Assembly (NCBI GenBank): GCA_027604685.1
Contig: JADHYX010000036.1
Location: 1 to 64,000, forward strand
DNA length: 64,000 nucleotides
From: Lobulomyces angularis
Taxonomy: Eukaryota; Chytridiomycota; Chytridiomycetes; Lobulomycetales; Lobulomycetaceae
Direction: 5' to 3'
In this document: one piece after another, positions 37,501 to 48,892 of the stretch
Position numbering within the stretch: position 1 is the stretch's first letter
Layout: every line of letters begins with the position of its first letter
Notes under the pieces: model-generated
Seen by the model: the letters and a program-made list of their open reading frames with translations, nothing else
Database searches by the model: none
What the model was told of the DNA's origin: nothing
Made by a program: the position numbers and the translations under genes

Positions 37501-40500
37501 TCTCTTTAGCCGCAAAGGCTCTGGGTTCTATGGTTGAACGAATGGGTGAGGACAGCTTCCCAGGATTAGTAGCAGAACTTTTGGCAACTTTGAAAAGTGA
37601 TACCTCTGGAGTTGATAGATCTGGTGCTTCTCAAGGTTTGTCGGAAATACTTTCAGGATTGGGAAAAGATAGGTTAGAAGGTCTTTTACCTGAAATTATT
37701 CTTAATGCTGGCTCACAAAAAACTTATGTGAGGGAAGGTTTTATGACTTTACTAATTTACTTACCAGCCACCCATGGAGCATCATTTCAACCGTATTTAG
37801 TTCAAATTATTCCACCAATTCTTCGGGGACTAGCAGATGAATACGAAACGGTCAGAGATTCTGCTTTAAAAGCTGCTCAAATGGTTGTGAAAAATTACTC
37901 CACATCTTCCATAGACTTATTACTGCCAGAGTTAGAAAATGGCCTCAATAACGAGAACTGGCGTATTCGAGCTAGCTCCTTGCAACTCATGGGTGATCTT
38001 CTATATAGAATAAGTGGTATTAGTGCAGTTCATGACGAAGACGAAGAAGCAGATACTACTTCAGCAGAGGCAGCGAAGAAAGCGCTGGTGGCAGCATTGG
38101 GTATGGATAGATATCAATCTATTTTGGCAAGCATATACATTATTCGTTGCGATTCTCATGGAGTCGTCCGCCAATCTTCTCTACATGTTTGGAAGAGTTT
38201 GGTTAATAACACTCCAAGAACCCTTAAAGATATACTTCCTGTATTAATGGAAGAGCTAATTTTATCGTTGGCAAGTTCCTCAGCCGATAAACGAAGTGTT
38301 GCAGCTAGAACTCTTGGTGAGTTAGTTAGAAAAATGGGCGAAAATATTCTGTTACAGATTGTACCATTACTGGAGAATGGATTATTATCTGAAAATGAGG
38401 ATTCAAGACAAGGAGTATGTGTTGGGATGTCCGAAATAATGGCAGCAGCAGGAAAGCAATCCGTTCAGGATTTCGCGTTAAATTGCATTCCTGGTGTGCG
38501 AAAAGCACTAATTGACGAAGAACCAGTAGTTAGAGAAGCAGCTGCGGTGACTTTTGATACCCTGCACCAGCATATTGGATCCAAGGCTATTGATGAAATT
38601 TTGCCATCTTTACTAAATGAACTAAAATCCGGAACCGGTTCTGGAAGACAAAATTACGCTTTGGAAGCACTTAAAGAAATTATGGCAGTGAGAAGTAATG
38701 TGGTGTTCCCTGTGCTAATCCCCACTTTGATTGCTAAACCTATAACTGTGTTCAATGCTCGAGCATTGGGCTCCCTGATATCAGTTGCTGGGCATTCTCT
38801 GAATAAACGGCTTAACATAATTCTTCTAGCACTAGTAGGTGCTTTGGAACAAAAAGATGCAGCAGTAATTGATGTGAGGGAATCCCTTAAGACTTTAATG
38901 ACATCGATATCAGACGATGGGGTAGATTCCTTAATGACTATTTTGAACGAGTTTATATCAGAAGGAACACATAACCAGAGGAAAGCAGCTTGTGAATTAG
39001 CATCAATTTTTTTTTCACAGAACCCAGCTGATCATTCGAACTATACTGCTGACTGGATTTCCAAACTGGTTGGCCTGTTAAAAATAGATGAAGCAAATGA
39101 AGTAGATCTAGAAACTGTTAAAGCTGCTTGGAACGCCCTTGAGGCGTTGACAAAGAGTATAAGCAATTCAGAATTGGAAAAATTTGTTGTCCCTTGTAGA
39201 AGAGCTATTTCGTTAGTTTCGGAGGATATGGAAGTGGGAGAGACTTTAGCAGGATTCAATTTGCCTAAAGTATTATTTAGATTGACAATTTTTTTTATTA
39301 AATTTATTAGGGCATATCTCCTATTATTCCGATTTTTTTACAAGGCTTAATGTTTGGAAGCAGTGATATAAGAGCTCAAGGTGCTCTTGGTTTAGGTGAC
39401 TTAGTAAAAGTAACGTCTCCTGATTCGTTACGATCATTTGTGACACAAATTACTGGACCTTTAATTAGAGTCATAGGGGACCGTTTTCCTGCTACAGTAA
39501 AAGGAGCCATACTTCAAACCATTGGGTAATTTTTTTTAAATATTTGCTAAAACCTTTTTGTAGCGAAATACTAAATAAAGTTCCAGCACTGTTAAAACCT
39601 TTCCTTCCTCAACTACAACGGACTTTTATAAAATGCCTTTTTGAAACTGCAACTTCAGTTAGGGATAAGGCTGCTCGCTGTTTATCAATTTTGATTACTA
39701 TGCAAACCAGGTTAGACCCATTAGTTATAGAATTAACCCAAGGGATTCGTAATTCTGAAGATAACGGCATCAAAGAAGCTATGCTGAAAGCACTATTTGG
39801 TCTAATGAAAGTATTAAATTCCAGCGAAGATAGAGACATAAATTCCACCAGCAAAACCTCCATTCAGGATTTAATTCTACACATATTGCTGAAATCATCC
39901 GAAAATGATGGTATTATCATAAGTTTTTTTTTTAAAACCTTAATACCTTGTAGATGGATTGAGGGTGTGGGGTGCAAAGTGCTTCGGGTCGTTATGCTGC
40001 TATCTAGAAGTAGCAGAAGCTGAAACTATTATTAAGTATTGTTTTATTAATTTTTTTATGTTTAATCAAATTTTTCCATAGAAGTAAAATTTTAAAGTTT
40101 GACGACGAAACTAGTTGGACTTATATGTCAGGATCTCTGTTGGCAATAACCGAAATTTGCAAGCAAGCACCAGATTTAATAAAGAATCTTAAATTACTTG
40201 ATTCCATTGTCAGTTGCGTCACGACAACATGTACGAAGGATAAATTACAGATAGTTGAACCTTCCATTACGGTTATGGGACTTCTTTTATCTCATAAGGC
40301 ATATAAAAATGAAGTTGAAAAAGCCCTTATTCCACTTTTAATATCGAACTTAACCACAGGTTCACCCAGTGAAATTCGAAGAGAATCCTTAGTTATTTTG
40401 AAAGAAGTATCAAAGAAAGATTTTGAGGTTTCAAATTTTTTTTTTTTTAAATTTAACAAATCTGATATTAGCTAATTGAAAAATACCTCCCAACCTTGAT

Positions 40501-40729
40501 TCCTGCTACTATGAATTGCGTGAGAGATCGAGTAATACCTGTAAAATTGGCTGCAGAAAAAGCTCTATATCATGCGTTACAAATAGGGAAGAATGATGAA
40601 ATTTTACAAAATGTTATTAAGACTTGTGATGCTGTGACAGCTCGTTCAGTGGGAGACTATGCCAAAAGAGTTTTATCGAAATTTAATGACACTGACAGTG
40701 ACGAAGGAAGTGAGATGGTTGTTTTTTAA
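31534..40729 (+). CDS. GCN1: GCN1-like translational control HEAT-repeat protein
   Basis: Giant ribosome-associated scaffold that activates the kinase Gcn2 on stalled or collided ribosomes. About 2,750 residues over roughly 13 short introns, close to yeast Gcn1 (2,672). The N-terminus is acidic ([20 protein letters not shown]), then [20 protein letters not shown]. Mid-region: [36 protein letters not shown] and [20 protein letters not shown]. The eEF3-like HEAT array is very well conserved: [92 protein letters not shown] and DPVPEARAT. The following RWD-binding region ([36 protein letters not shown]) is the part that contacts the Gcn2 RWD domain. It ends [19 protein letters not shown]. Confidence 0.95.
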
Positions 40730-40822
40730 GTTTTTTATTTTATTTTTTTCATGTTGTAATCTTAATATAATTATTTTTAAATTCCTATTAAACATCTCAA
40801 TTTATTTTAATTCCCTCTAAAA

Positions 40823-41510
40823 TTAATCTAAGTCCATTAAATCTTCTTCAATACTAGAGATCAATCGCTTTTTTTTTAACGCTTCACTCGTATTATTAGC
40901 AGAATGTAATAAAAAACTGGTTTCCTCACTACAAACAGTACTAGTAAGTTCATCTGTGACCGAAAGATTCTAGAAGTAAAAGAAGTTAAAAAATTTTTTA
41001 TACAATTTTAATTTGGTAAAACAATTAAAAACATTAATTAAGTTATTTCATTTTTAAAATATGAATCCCAGTTACCTTTTCTAAAGCTCTGTAATAGCTC
41101 CACACGTTTTTATATAACCGTTGATCATCCAATAATATTTCACAAATTCTTTGCAACGTAAATGGAGGATTCTTTTGAAATATGTTTAAACAGTCGCTAA
41201 GGTACTCAATCTTGCTGTCAAAAGGAAATTTGGTTAATTTTTTATTATCATTATTATTTTTCCCGCTACCAAATACATTTGGTGGTTCACTTTCCGAGTC
41301 TTTTCCAATTTCTCTTTGTTGTTGAAAAGAATTACTTTTGTCTTCATTCAATCCGCTGTCATCCTGCAAATTTTTATAGGTATTAAAGGTAAAATATAAC
41401 TTTTTTTGTAGGAGAGTCTTAAATTCTTCCCAGTTCAAATCCATTCTTCCTGTTTTTGCACAATGAATGATTTCATCGCTTTTATCTGTATTTATTGGAA
41501 TATTGTTCAT
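40823..41510 (-). CDS. PPP4R2: PPP4R2-like regulatory subunit of protein phosphatase 4
   Basis: Regulatory subunit of the PP4 complex, which acts in DNA-damage response and centrosome/chromatin control. Two exons give about 195 residues. Conserved blocks are HCAKTGRMDLNWEEFKTLLQ (human HVAKTGETMIQWSQFKGYF), then PPFTLQRICEILLDDQRLYK (human [20 protein letters not shown]) and YYRALEKN (human FLRGVEKN). An Asn/Lys/Ser-rich insert separates the two. The C-terminal exon ends RLISSIEEDLMDLD; the acidic last residues resemble the family tail (EPMEQD), but the long acidic region of the human protein is missing. Head-to-head with DXO with only 49 bp between start codons, convergent with GCN1. Confidence 0.88.
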
Positions 41511-41559
41511 TCTTGTAATTTTTTTTTAGCTAAGATCAATATTAAATTCAAAAATTTGG

Positions 41560-43125
41560 ATGAAACGAAATTTAAATTCTATTAAAGAAACTTTTACCAT
41601 TAATCAGCAGCAGCATTATGTTAAAAAAAATATTAACTATCAATTTCCACTGGAAATATCTCACTTTAGTTATGATGAAAACAGGGTGGTTTCTGTAAAT
41701 GACAGAAGTGGGTTGGTATCTAACACAATTATTGAGTTTGTTTTATAAAGTTGTTGATTTTTCATTAAATAAATGCTAGAAATACTTTTATGAACCAGAA
41801 AAAAATAGTGATCTTAACAGTGGATTTCCTGATTTGTTTATAAAAAGGGAACCAAAATTAGAACATCTTGACTCCTTAATAAAATGTTTATTTGAAGTGA
41901 ACACCAATTTAAAAAAAGTTAATAAGTCTGTCTATGCTCCAAATTTTTGTACTTGGAGAGGTTTTAATTACTAGATACAACTACTGTTAAATAAACATTT
42001 TTTTACCGATGCTAGGTATAATTAGATCTTTAATGGTACATCAAAAAGAATTAAAATTGATCTTATAAATTTTATAAAAGGTTACACCTTATTTTCCGAA
42101 GGACTCATGGGAACTAAACATTATTTCTTTTGATAACACTATTTTTATGGAGGAAAATGAAACACTAGAAAGAAAAGCTGCGTCTTATGGGGAGACAGAA
42201 AAAGAAGTAAAAATGAGTTACTATGGTTATAAGTTTGAAAATATTGCGACTATATCTAAACCACCTTCTGACTTAAAGAAAAATGACCAAGAATTAACTG
42301 ATCGTAATAGCGAAGCGGTGAATACAAACGTGCAATATTGCAGTGTATGAAAGCAATAATTCTGTTGCTGAAAAAAATTTTCTCTTATTTCAGGTATGGA
42401 AATCCTCTCTTGGTACCAACTCTATGATTTTAGGTGGAGAAGTAGATTGTTTATATTCAGGTTTTATTATTTTATCTGTTTTATATATTGTTATTGTTGC
42501 TGTAAAACTAACGCAATGTTTTTTAGAAAATTTAGTAGAGCACAATCATCAAAAACATTACGCAGAACTTAAAACCAATAAAGTTTTTCAACACAGTTGG
42601 CAACGCAAAAGTTTTGAACGTTACAAGCTATTAAAGGTTTGGGCACAAAGTTATTTGGTATGTTTAATTTTTGTGAGCTAAAATTCGAGTGATTACATTT
42701 GCAATATTCTACTTTTTTATATTGAAATTTGTTTTATATTAATCAGGCTGGGGTTCCAACAGTTATTATTGGATTTAGAAGTGATGAAGGAATATTAAAA
42801 TTTGTTAAAACTTATAAAACTGTCGAAATTCCTTCCATGGTAAATTCCTGGAATCCTCACGTTTGCCTTGGTTTTTTGGATAGTATTTTAAGTATTGTAT
42901 AAATTTCTCCAGTTTAAATGACTTAAAATTATTTTTTCATTAGATTTTATAAAAACTAATTTAGAAGATGTGAATGATGCGACACAAATTTACAAATTAA
43001 AATATGATAGCCTTCAGCCACATGCAATAAAGCTGGAAGGTCCTATTGCAGCAGAAAATAACTTATGCTTTTTACCTCAATATTTTGTAAATGAAGTTTC
43101 TCAAAATAAAAAAAACCGTGGTTAA
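41560..43125 (+). CDS. DXO/Rai1 family decapping and NAD-cap nuclease
   Basis: Removes incomplete, unmethylated or NAD caps from RNA 5' ends; fungal Rai1 is a partner of the exonuclease Rat1. About 400 residues in some eight exons. N-terminal block FPLEISHFSYDENRVVSVND, then LKYFYEPE, NFCTWRGIIRSLMVTPYFPK and SWELNIISFDNTIFMEE (family: WRG...TPY...W...GTIF-E). YYGYKFE and the active-site motifs follow: MILGGEVDCLYSG, with Glu and Asp of the GEVD motif, and HYAELKTNK (E-x-K motif). KLLKVWAQSYLAGVPTVIIG and FRSDEGILK complete the fold. The exon ending QYCS is followed by an intron GTATGA...TTTCAG. Whether it is the Rai1 or DXO type depends on Rat1 binding, which the sequence does not show. Confidence 0.92.
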
Positions 43126-43694
43126 CACAATTTAATGAGCGTAAAATAGTAGCAAAATGAACATCCATTATACTATTCTTTATAACGCATATAATTTATG
43201 AAATTCAGTTACTTTAAATAGCGCAAATATTTTCGCTGATTTTTGGTCTATATATAAATTTTTTATAAAGTTTTTCAAGAATTTTTTTAACAGAATTGGT
43301 GATAAAGGAATCAACTAAGCAGCACCCTAAAAAACCACTTCAAAGCATTATAATAATTGAGCAACTTCAAATATTGCCAATAAATTAAATACCATTGCTG
43401 AAAAACCTGAATTTTCACCATTTTATTGTAATTTGTCGCAACTATCCAGAACAACAATATAATAATCTTGTTTACTGGTTGAGGTAATTATTAGCAAAGA
43501 AACTGTAAGTATACTAATAAATTCTGTATTTATCTAATTTAGGGGATTGAAGTTACTGTTCTATAATTTTACTAAATAAAATACCTCTATTTTTTGCGCT
43601 CATAATCCAATTTATAAACTATTCAAACTTAAAAACTCATAAAAATACTTGCACCATACGTCTAGATTTTAAAATACACGTAAAATTTATTAAG
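43126..43694. pseudogene. Intergenic stretch with a spliced but interrupted reading frame
   Basis: 569 bp. From about 43293 the plus strand reads KESTKQHPKKPLQSIIIIEQ, meets one TAA, then goes on in the same frame as LLKNLNFHHFIVICRNYPEQ and NLVYWLR. There a perfect-looking intron begins (GTAATT at 43484 to TTTAG at 43542) and the frame resumes GLKLLFYNFTK before a stop. No start codon fits, and no family is recognised. A decayed gene or gene fragment is the simplest reading; chance in AT-rich DNA is not excluded. Confidence 0.35.
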
Positions 43695-45536
43695 ATGTCT
43701 ACCACGATGCAAAGCAATCAAAATTTCTCCTCTGTAGCGCAAGATGAATTAGACATTGATTATAATTTTCTAAAAGAAACATCCTCACCTTTATCTAACC
43801 CAATAAATATTTCGTTGAAAAGGGATAATTCAAAACAACTAGACATAAAACTGACAGAGGTTGTAGACTTATATCATTCAGAAATTAATAGTGCACATTT
43901 ACCTGCAAATAAAGATTCAAATCAAATTGAGAATGATTTGAAATTGAATGAAAATGCTATTAAAACATCTCATTCGGTTTTCAAAGATGATGAAGAAAAA
44001 TACGACCCAAATTTGTTCATTAGAGATAATGTAAAAGAAAAAAATACAAAATATACCACTCACCATATTTCTGCTTTGGAAACTAAGACAATGACCGAAA
44101 TGTCTATCAATTCTTCAAATTTTTTTCAAGATGAGGCTCAAACTTTTGACTTTGATGATACAATTCGACTTGAAAAAGTTCATACTGTAGATGTGGTAAA
44201 TCAATCTAAAGATGGGTTTGCAGAGGTCGAACATCTTAAGCTGGGAAAAGGGGCGTTGCGTCAGTGTAGGCGTGATTCAATTACTGACTCTCAAGGATCT
44301 CCCACTTCACCAATGGATGATTCTTTTGATAATATAGGAACTTTTAAACGTTCTAATGTTACCGGAGGCAATTCTTTGAAATTAATTAAGAAACAGAGAA
44401 TTACTAGAAATAGAGCAAAATTAATTTCAGAAAATAGTTTTCAGCAAGAGGTAAATCTATAAGCTATATACTTACATATTTTTTCAACTGAAATAGCTCG
44501 TTAACGAAAAACTTGAAAATTCCGACTTTTCTCAAACCTCACTCGCCTCTAATAACGCTGATCCGGATTCTAAAACTGCGAATAGAAGTTTTAAAAAACA
44601 AAAAAAAAATTCGGAGCCAGGTATTTCAAGTGAAGATGAGGATATTGTTGGTACATTAATTTAATGTAACTTAAATTTTTCATCTCTTTTTACAAAATAG
44701 TCAGTGAAAGTGATACACCAGAAATATCGACATTTAAAACAGAATTTCAACGGGCGAAAACTGAAGCAAATCTTTTAAAAAATTGTCTAAAAAATATAGT
44801 AAATAAATATTGTGATATTCGATGTCAAGAACTTGATCTTGAGATTGAACAATTGGAACGAGGTAGAAAAAATTCATTTTTTTTTTTATATATGTGTAGA
44901 TGTTCATCCGGATTATCTAAAATTATTAAATGAGATAGAAGGCCACAAGAATGATAGTTTAAAAAAAAATTTGCTCAGTAGGGAACTTAACATTAGAGCC
45001 GCTGAAGAAAAATTTTTAGCAGATACTGAACTGGAAAGATCTACTTACAAGGTATTTTATTTTACGTTTTGCATTTTTTATTCTTTAACCGTTAAAGGCA
45101 ACACGAAGATTGGCTCGTCAGAAAATATTTAACCAAGTTACTAGATCCAAGTATAAACTAAAATATGAACTGGATAAATTGACTGATTTAATAGCATGTA
45201 ATATATATTTTAATATTTAATTTTAATTTATATTTCAATTCTTACAGCTCCTAATTACTCTGCAAGCAATTTAGGAAATAAAAGAAAGTTATCTTTGGAG
45301 TTTTACAAAACTGCGAAAGGAAATTTTCTGTCTTCCTGGTCACGGAGAGTTATAAACGAAAAAGGTAAAGTGCGCATTTCTGGAAAACAGGCGGAGGTAC
45401 TACTATTATTGACATATGTTTAAAAAATCAATTAAATTTCTTAACATCATAGTTTCTGGTACCTGATGGTTGTGTAGGTTTAAACGACAGCGAAAAAAGA
45501 GAAGATTTAGAATTTTTTAATTTATTAAAAATTTAA
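43695..45536 (+). CDS. Sds3/BRMS1-like subunit of a Sin3-HDAC complex
   Basis: Member of the Sds3-like family, which dimerises and stabilises Sin3-Rpd3/HDAC1 corepressor complexes. About 480 residues in seven or so exons. The N-terminal 270 residues are Asn/Ser/Asp-rich and probably disordered, with a basic patch LIKKQRITRNRAKL and an acidic patch SSEDEDIVVSESD. The Sds3 domain follows: FQRAKTEANLLKNCLKNIVN, HPDYLKLLNEIEGHKNDSLK and LNIRAAEEKFLADTELERST, then TRRLARQKIF and YKLKYELDKLTDLI. The HP-[DE]-Y-L-x-x-L step and long coiled coil are typical of the family. It ends with a small domain (SGKQAEFLVPDGCVGLNDSE). Choice among Sds3, BRMS1 and Dep1-type members is not possible by eye. Confidence 0.7.
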
Positions 45537-45751
45537 TTTAGACTTTAATCTAATTTTCAAATTTATTAATAAACAACAAAAAAAAAATTAGAAGTTATTA
45601 GTTTCGCATTTTTGTTTTTTTGACCTAGAATAGCATAATTTCATGCATAAATAACATTAACCTTATAGAAATATATTTATAGATCAAGTAGTATATTTTC
45701 TTCATCAGCTTTTATAAGTTATGAAACTGAAAAATTTGTATTCCGCTTTTA

Positions 45752-47271
45752 ATGGGAGTTAAAATTGAAAATTTTTTCATGAAGATTATATTCAAACAAT
45801 GTACTTTTTCACTTGAAAATTGCTTCAATGTTTGCATTAAATCTTCTGGTATAATAAGCGTCATTAAATCACCTTTCTAATCTATTTTTAGGTCCTATTT
45901 TTGTTTTAATAGCTTTAATTTTAATAAGCATGTGTGCTTATTGTCACCTAACTTTAGTCTTACCAACTTATTATCCGGAAGTAACTTTTGGATACATTTC
46001 ACACCTATTATTTAGCATATACTTGTTAATTTGTATTGCTTTTCATTATTTTAAAGCTGTAAGAACTTCACCTGGAAATGTTGATATAAACTGGAGTGAT
46101 GGAGTTTTAAAGGTTTTTTTCTTTTAAACTGTTTCAGTTTGTAAACTAATTAAAAATTTTTACATTTTTACTTTTTCTAATAGAGCCATAATTTGCATCA
46201 GTTATCATCAGTTGAATTAAAGGAGCTTGCTGCTCAAAAAAAACTTCCTTTCGGTATTTTTTACATTACAATTTTACATTACCTCAAAAAAAAAAATTAA
46301 TTAATTAAAATTTTTTTTTTTAAGCGTTTTGTAAAAAATGTGTAAAACCAAAACCGTATAGAGCACATCATTGTTCGGTATGCAATAAGTGTGTGTTGAA
46401 AATGGATCAGTATGATTATTTTTTATATTTTATGTTTATTTTTCTTCATTTACTAAATTATTCTCTGCTCCACTTATTGCTTAGTCATTGCCCTTGGATT
46501 AACAACTGGTAATCAAATAATTTTTTGAAATTTATTATTTTTTTATTAGCGTTGGGCATCACAACCATCGATATTTTTTTTTGTTTTTGTGTAATTTACT
46601 TGCTGCTTGTGCTTACTACTTTTTTAACTCAATATATTTCGCCAAAACTATGTATTTGAGAAAAGCATCGGTATGAAAACGTTAATCATAAATTTTTACT
46701 CTCATAATACATTTATTGTGTATTTTTAGTTAATTAGAGGTCAACCTGCTTCAAGCTTACCCGAGTCCAACGATTTTATCTTTTTTTTCTCGTTTTTACT
46801 TGCTGCAGCCATTGGCTTGGCAATAGCTGGCCTTGCCAGTTGGCATGCTTTTGTGATAGTCACTGGTCAAAATACCATTGAATTTTACAACAACCAGTAC
46901 AATAAAAAAATATTTGCATCTAGAGGAGAGGTAAAATTTGAACAGTTTTGTTCTTTATCAACTACTGTTCCTTAAAAACAAAAATTCTTAAATTATAGGC
47001 TTTTATTAATGAATATGACTTTGGCACCATAAAAAATATAAAAATATTTTTTAATATTGGAAAAGAGTTTGGTTGGTGGACATGTTTTTTACCGATTTCG
47101 ATAGCAGCAACAGGTTAGTGTTATCATTAAAACAGGAAGTTTAAATTTTAAAAAGGTGATGGCTACACTTACCTTACCACCTATGAAATGCTGACTTCCG
47201 TTAATGTTAGGCAAGCTAATTCTGTTTTCGAAGAGGAATCCTCAGAACTATTGTCAGTTGTTACAGTTTAG
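45752..47271 (+). CDS. DHHC-type protein S-palmitoyltransferase
   Basis: Multi-pass membrane enzyme that attaches palmitate to cysteines. About 350 residues in nine or so exons. Start MGVKIENFFMKII at 45752, one intron, then helix 1 (IFVLIALILISMCAYCHLTL) and helix 2 (YISHLLFSIYLLICIAFHYF). The sequence AVRTSPGNVD is the usual link to the cysteine-rich domain [40 protein letters not shown]. The DHHC box is complete and spread over three exons; the catalytic His-Cys lies on a 24-nt exon (46485-46508). After HNHRYFFLFL come helices 3 and 4 and a TTxE-like motif: IVTGQNTIEFYNNQ. The plan is nearest to ZDHHC16-type/Pfa enzymes. It ends LSVVTV. Confidence 0.92.
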
Positions 47272-47445
47272 AACTATTGCGATTGTGAAAAATTATATCA
47301 TAGATGCATGTATACATTGAAACTAAATTAGATGTTATTATTTGGGAATAGATTGAAATATATAGTGGTAGATTTTGTGGCGTTTATTTTAAAACCACAT
47401 TTAATAAAAACACCGTAAAAACCTAGTGCATTTAACTTTTTATAA

Positions 47446-48602
47446 ATGTATAAACCAAAGGATAACTTAACCGTTGGAATTAGTAAGAGCTTCAAATTTG
47501 GTTTTAAGAAATTAATGGCTTTTAAACTTAGATGAGCATTTGTTCTCCCCCTTACAAAAAAAAGAACGAAATAATGAAGTAACTGAAAGACAAAGAATTA
47601 AGGAAAGCAATAGTAACTCTTCCATTTTTAGTTCCTCTGAGGAATCTAATTTTCAACAATTTAACCGAATGGAAAATTTAAACCCAAAAAAAAAGCTACA
47701 TGATTCCTTTGTACCAACAAGGTAACTCTTATCAATTTTTTTTTTTTTCATTAATGTCCTTTTTTTTAATTGCTACTTTTTTTTTATCTTTTTTTTTTTT
47801 GTTTTTTTTATGCAAAATTTTAATTTTTCTTCCTACAACTTTTCAGACCTCCTGGTAAGAAACCTTAAAAAAATTAATTTGTTTGATTTTACTGTAACTC
47901 ATTTTATAAATTTTTTTTTTTTTTTTTAAATTAAAGGTGGATTTTCAAGTAACATCTTTGGAAACGATGAACATAACACAAAGGCAGAAACTGTAAATAA
48001 AAGAGAACCTAAAGCAATTATACCGTTAGGAAAAGAAGAATCTTATAATAAAAGTAGCATAAAGTTAAATTCAAATAAAAACCATTCCAGCTTTACTTTT
48101 TTTGAAAAAGAGGGAGAAAATGAAAGTGAGAATAAAAGTAGAAAAGAAGGAAAGAAGCTGTTTGAGAGAGAAAAATCTAATTTAAATATTGCTGGAGCTA
48201 TAAGAGATGAAGAAGACACTTTAAACAATCACAAAAAAGTTGATAATTTAGCTTCTGCTTTTAAGAGTAGCATTAGTTTTGGAGATGATATCAGTAGTAA
48301 CCCATCTTTTGATAAAGAAAACAACAATATTGTACCAAAAAAGTCTTTGAAAAAGCAATTTGACCAGTCAAAAGGTAAGTGTTATCAGAATATATTTTTT
48401 TGGAGGTTAAAATTCTAATGATGCAGGGAACGATTTGTCAGATTATTCTGGATATAGCTCATTGGAAAAGGAAGTTAAAAAACTTGATCCAAATTCTTAC
48501 TCTGTAGCTGCAGGCTATTCTACTGGAGTTTACGGACGACGTAATAAATCAATTTTTTTTTACCGACCGAATTTATAGCTAACTATATTTTATAAAGGTT
48601 AA
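47446..48602 (+). CDS. Jupiter/HN1-motif protein, probably microtubule-associated
   Basis: Small, charged, mostly disordered protein of about 260 residues. Start MYKPKDNLTVG at 47446, one intron, then EHLFSPLQKKERNNEV. The recognisable block is PTRPPGGFSSNIFGNDE, the signature of the Jupiter/HN1 (JPT1/JPT2) family, where KPPGGGSSNIFG-type repeats bind microtubules. The motif core is assembled through an 8-nt exon (ACCTCCTG, 47847-47854) flanked by AG and GT; the frame is AG|A CCT CCT G|GT. The middle is Lys/Glu/Ser-rich. The C-terminus LDPNSYSVAAGYSTGVYGRR looks conserved. The last intron is optional: splicing GTAATA...ATAAAG gives RR-stop at 48602, reading through adds about ten residues. 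Only one clear motif copy is seen, so function is inferred. Confidence 0.6.
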
Positions 48603-48892
48603 TTACTACTGGTTATAACTTTCAGGTAATATTTAATGTATTGTTTGAGAGTTCGTTTTTTTTAAGTTTTTTTTTTTTAACGTGTTATTACTATGATAGC
48701 ATCTGTTTTACTGTTCAGTAAAATATTACGAAGTAAATATTATAAAATTTTTTTTAAAATGTAAAAAAGTAGTCTCAAATTTATTTAAACTTCTAAAGAT
48801 ATAATAGTTAACATTTTAATAAGAAAAATTCATCACTTTTAACTTAAAAACGCTGATCTAGTTTTAATAATTAAAAAAAAAATGCCTCCTTA

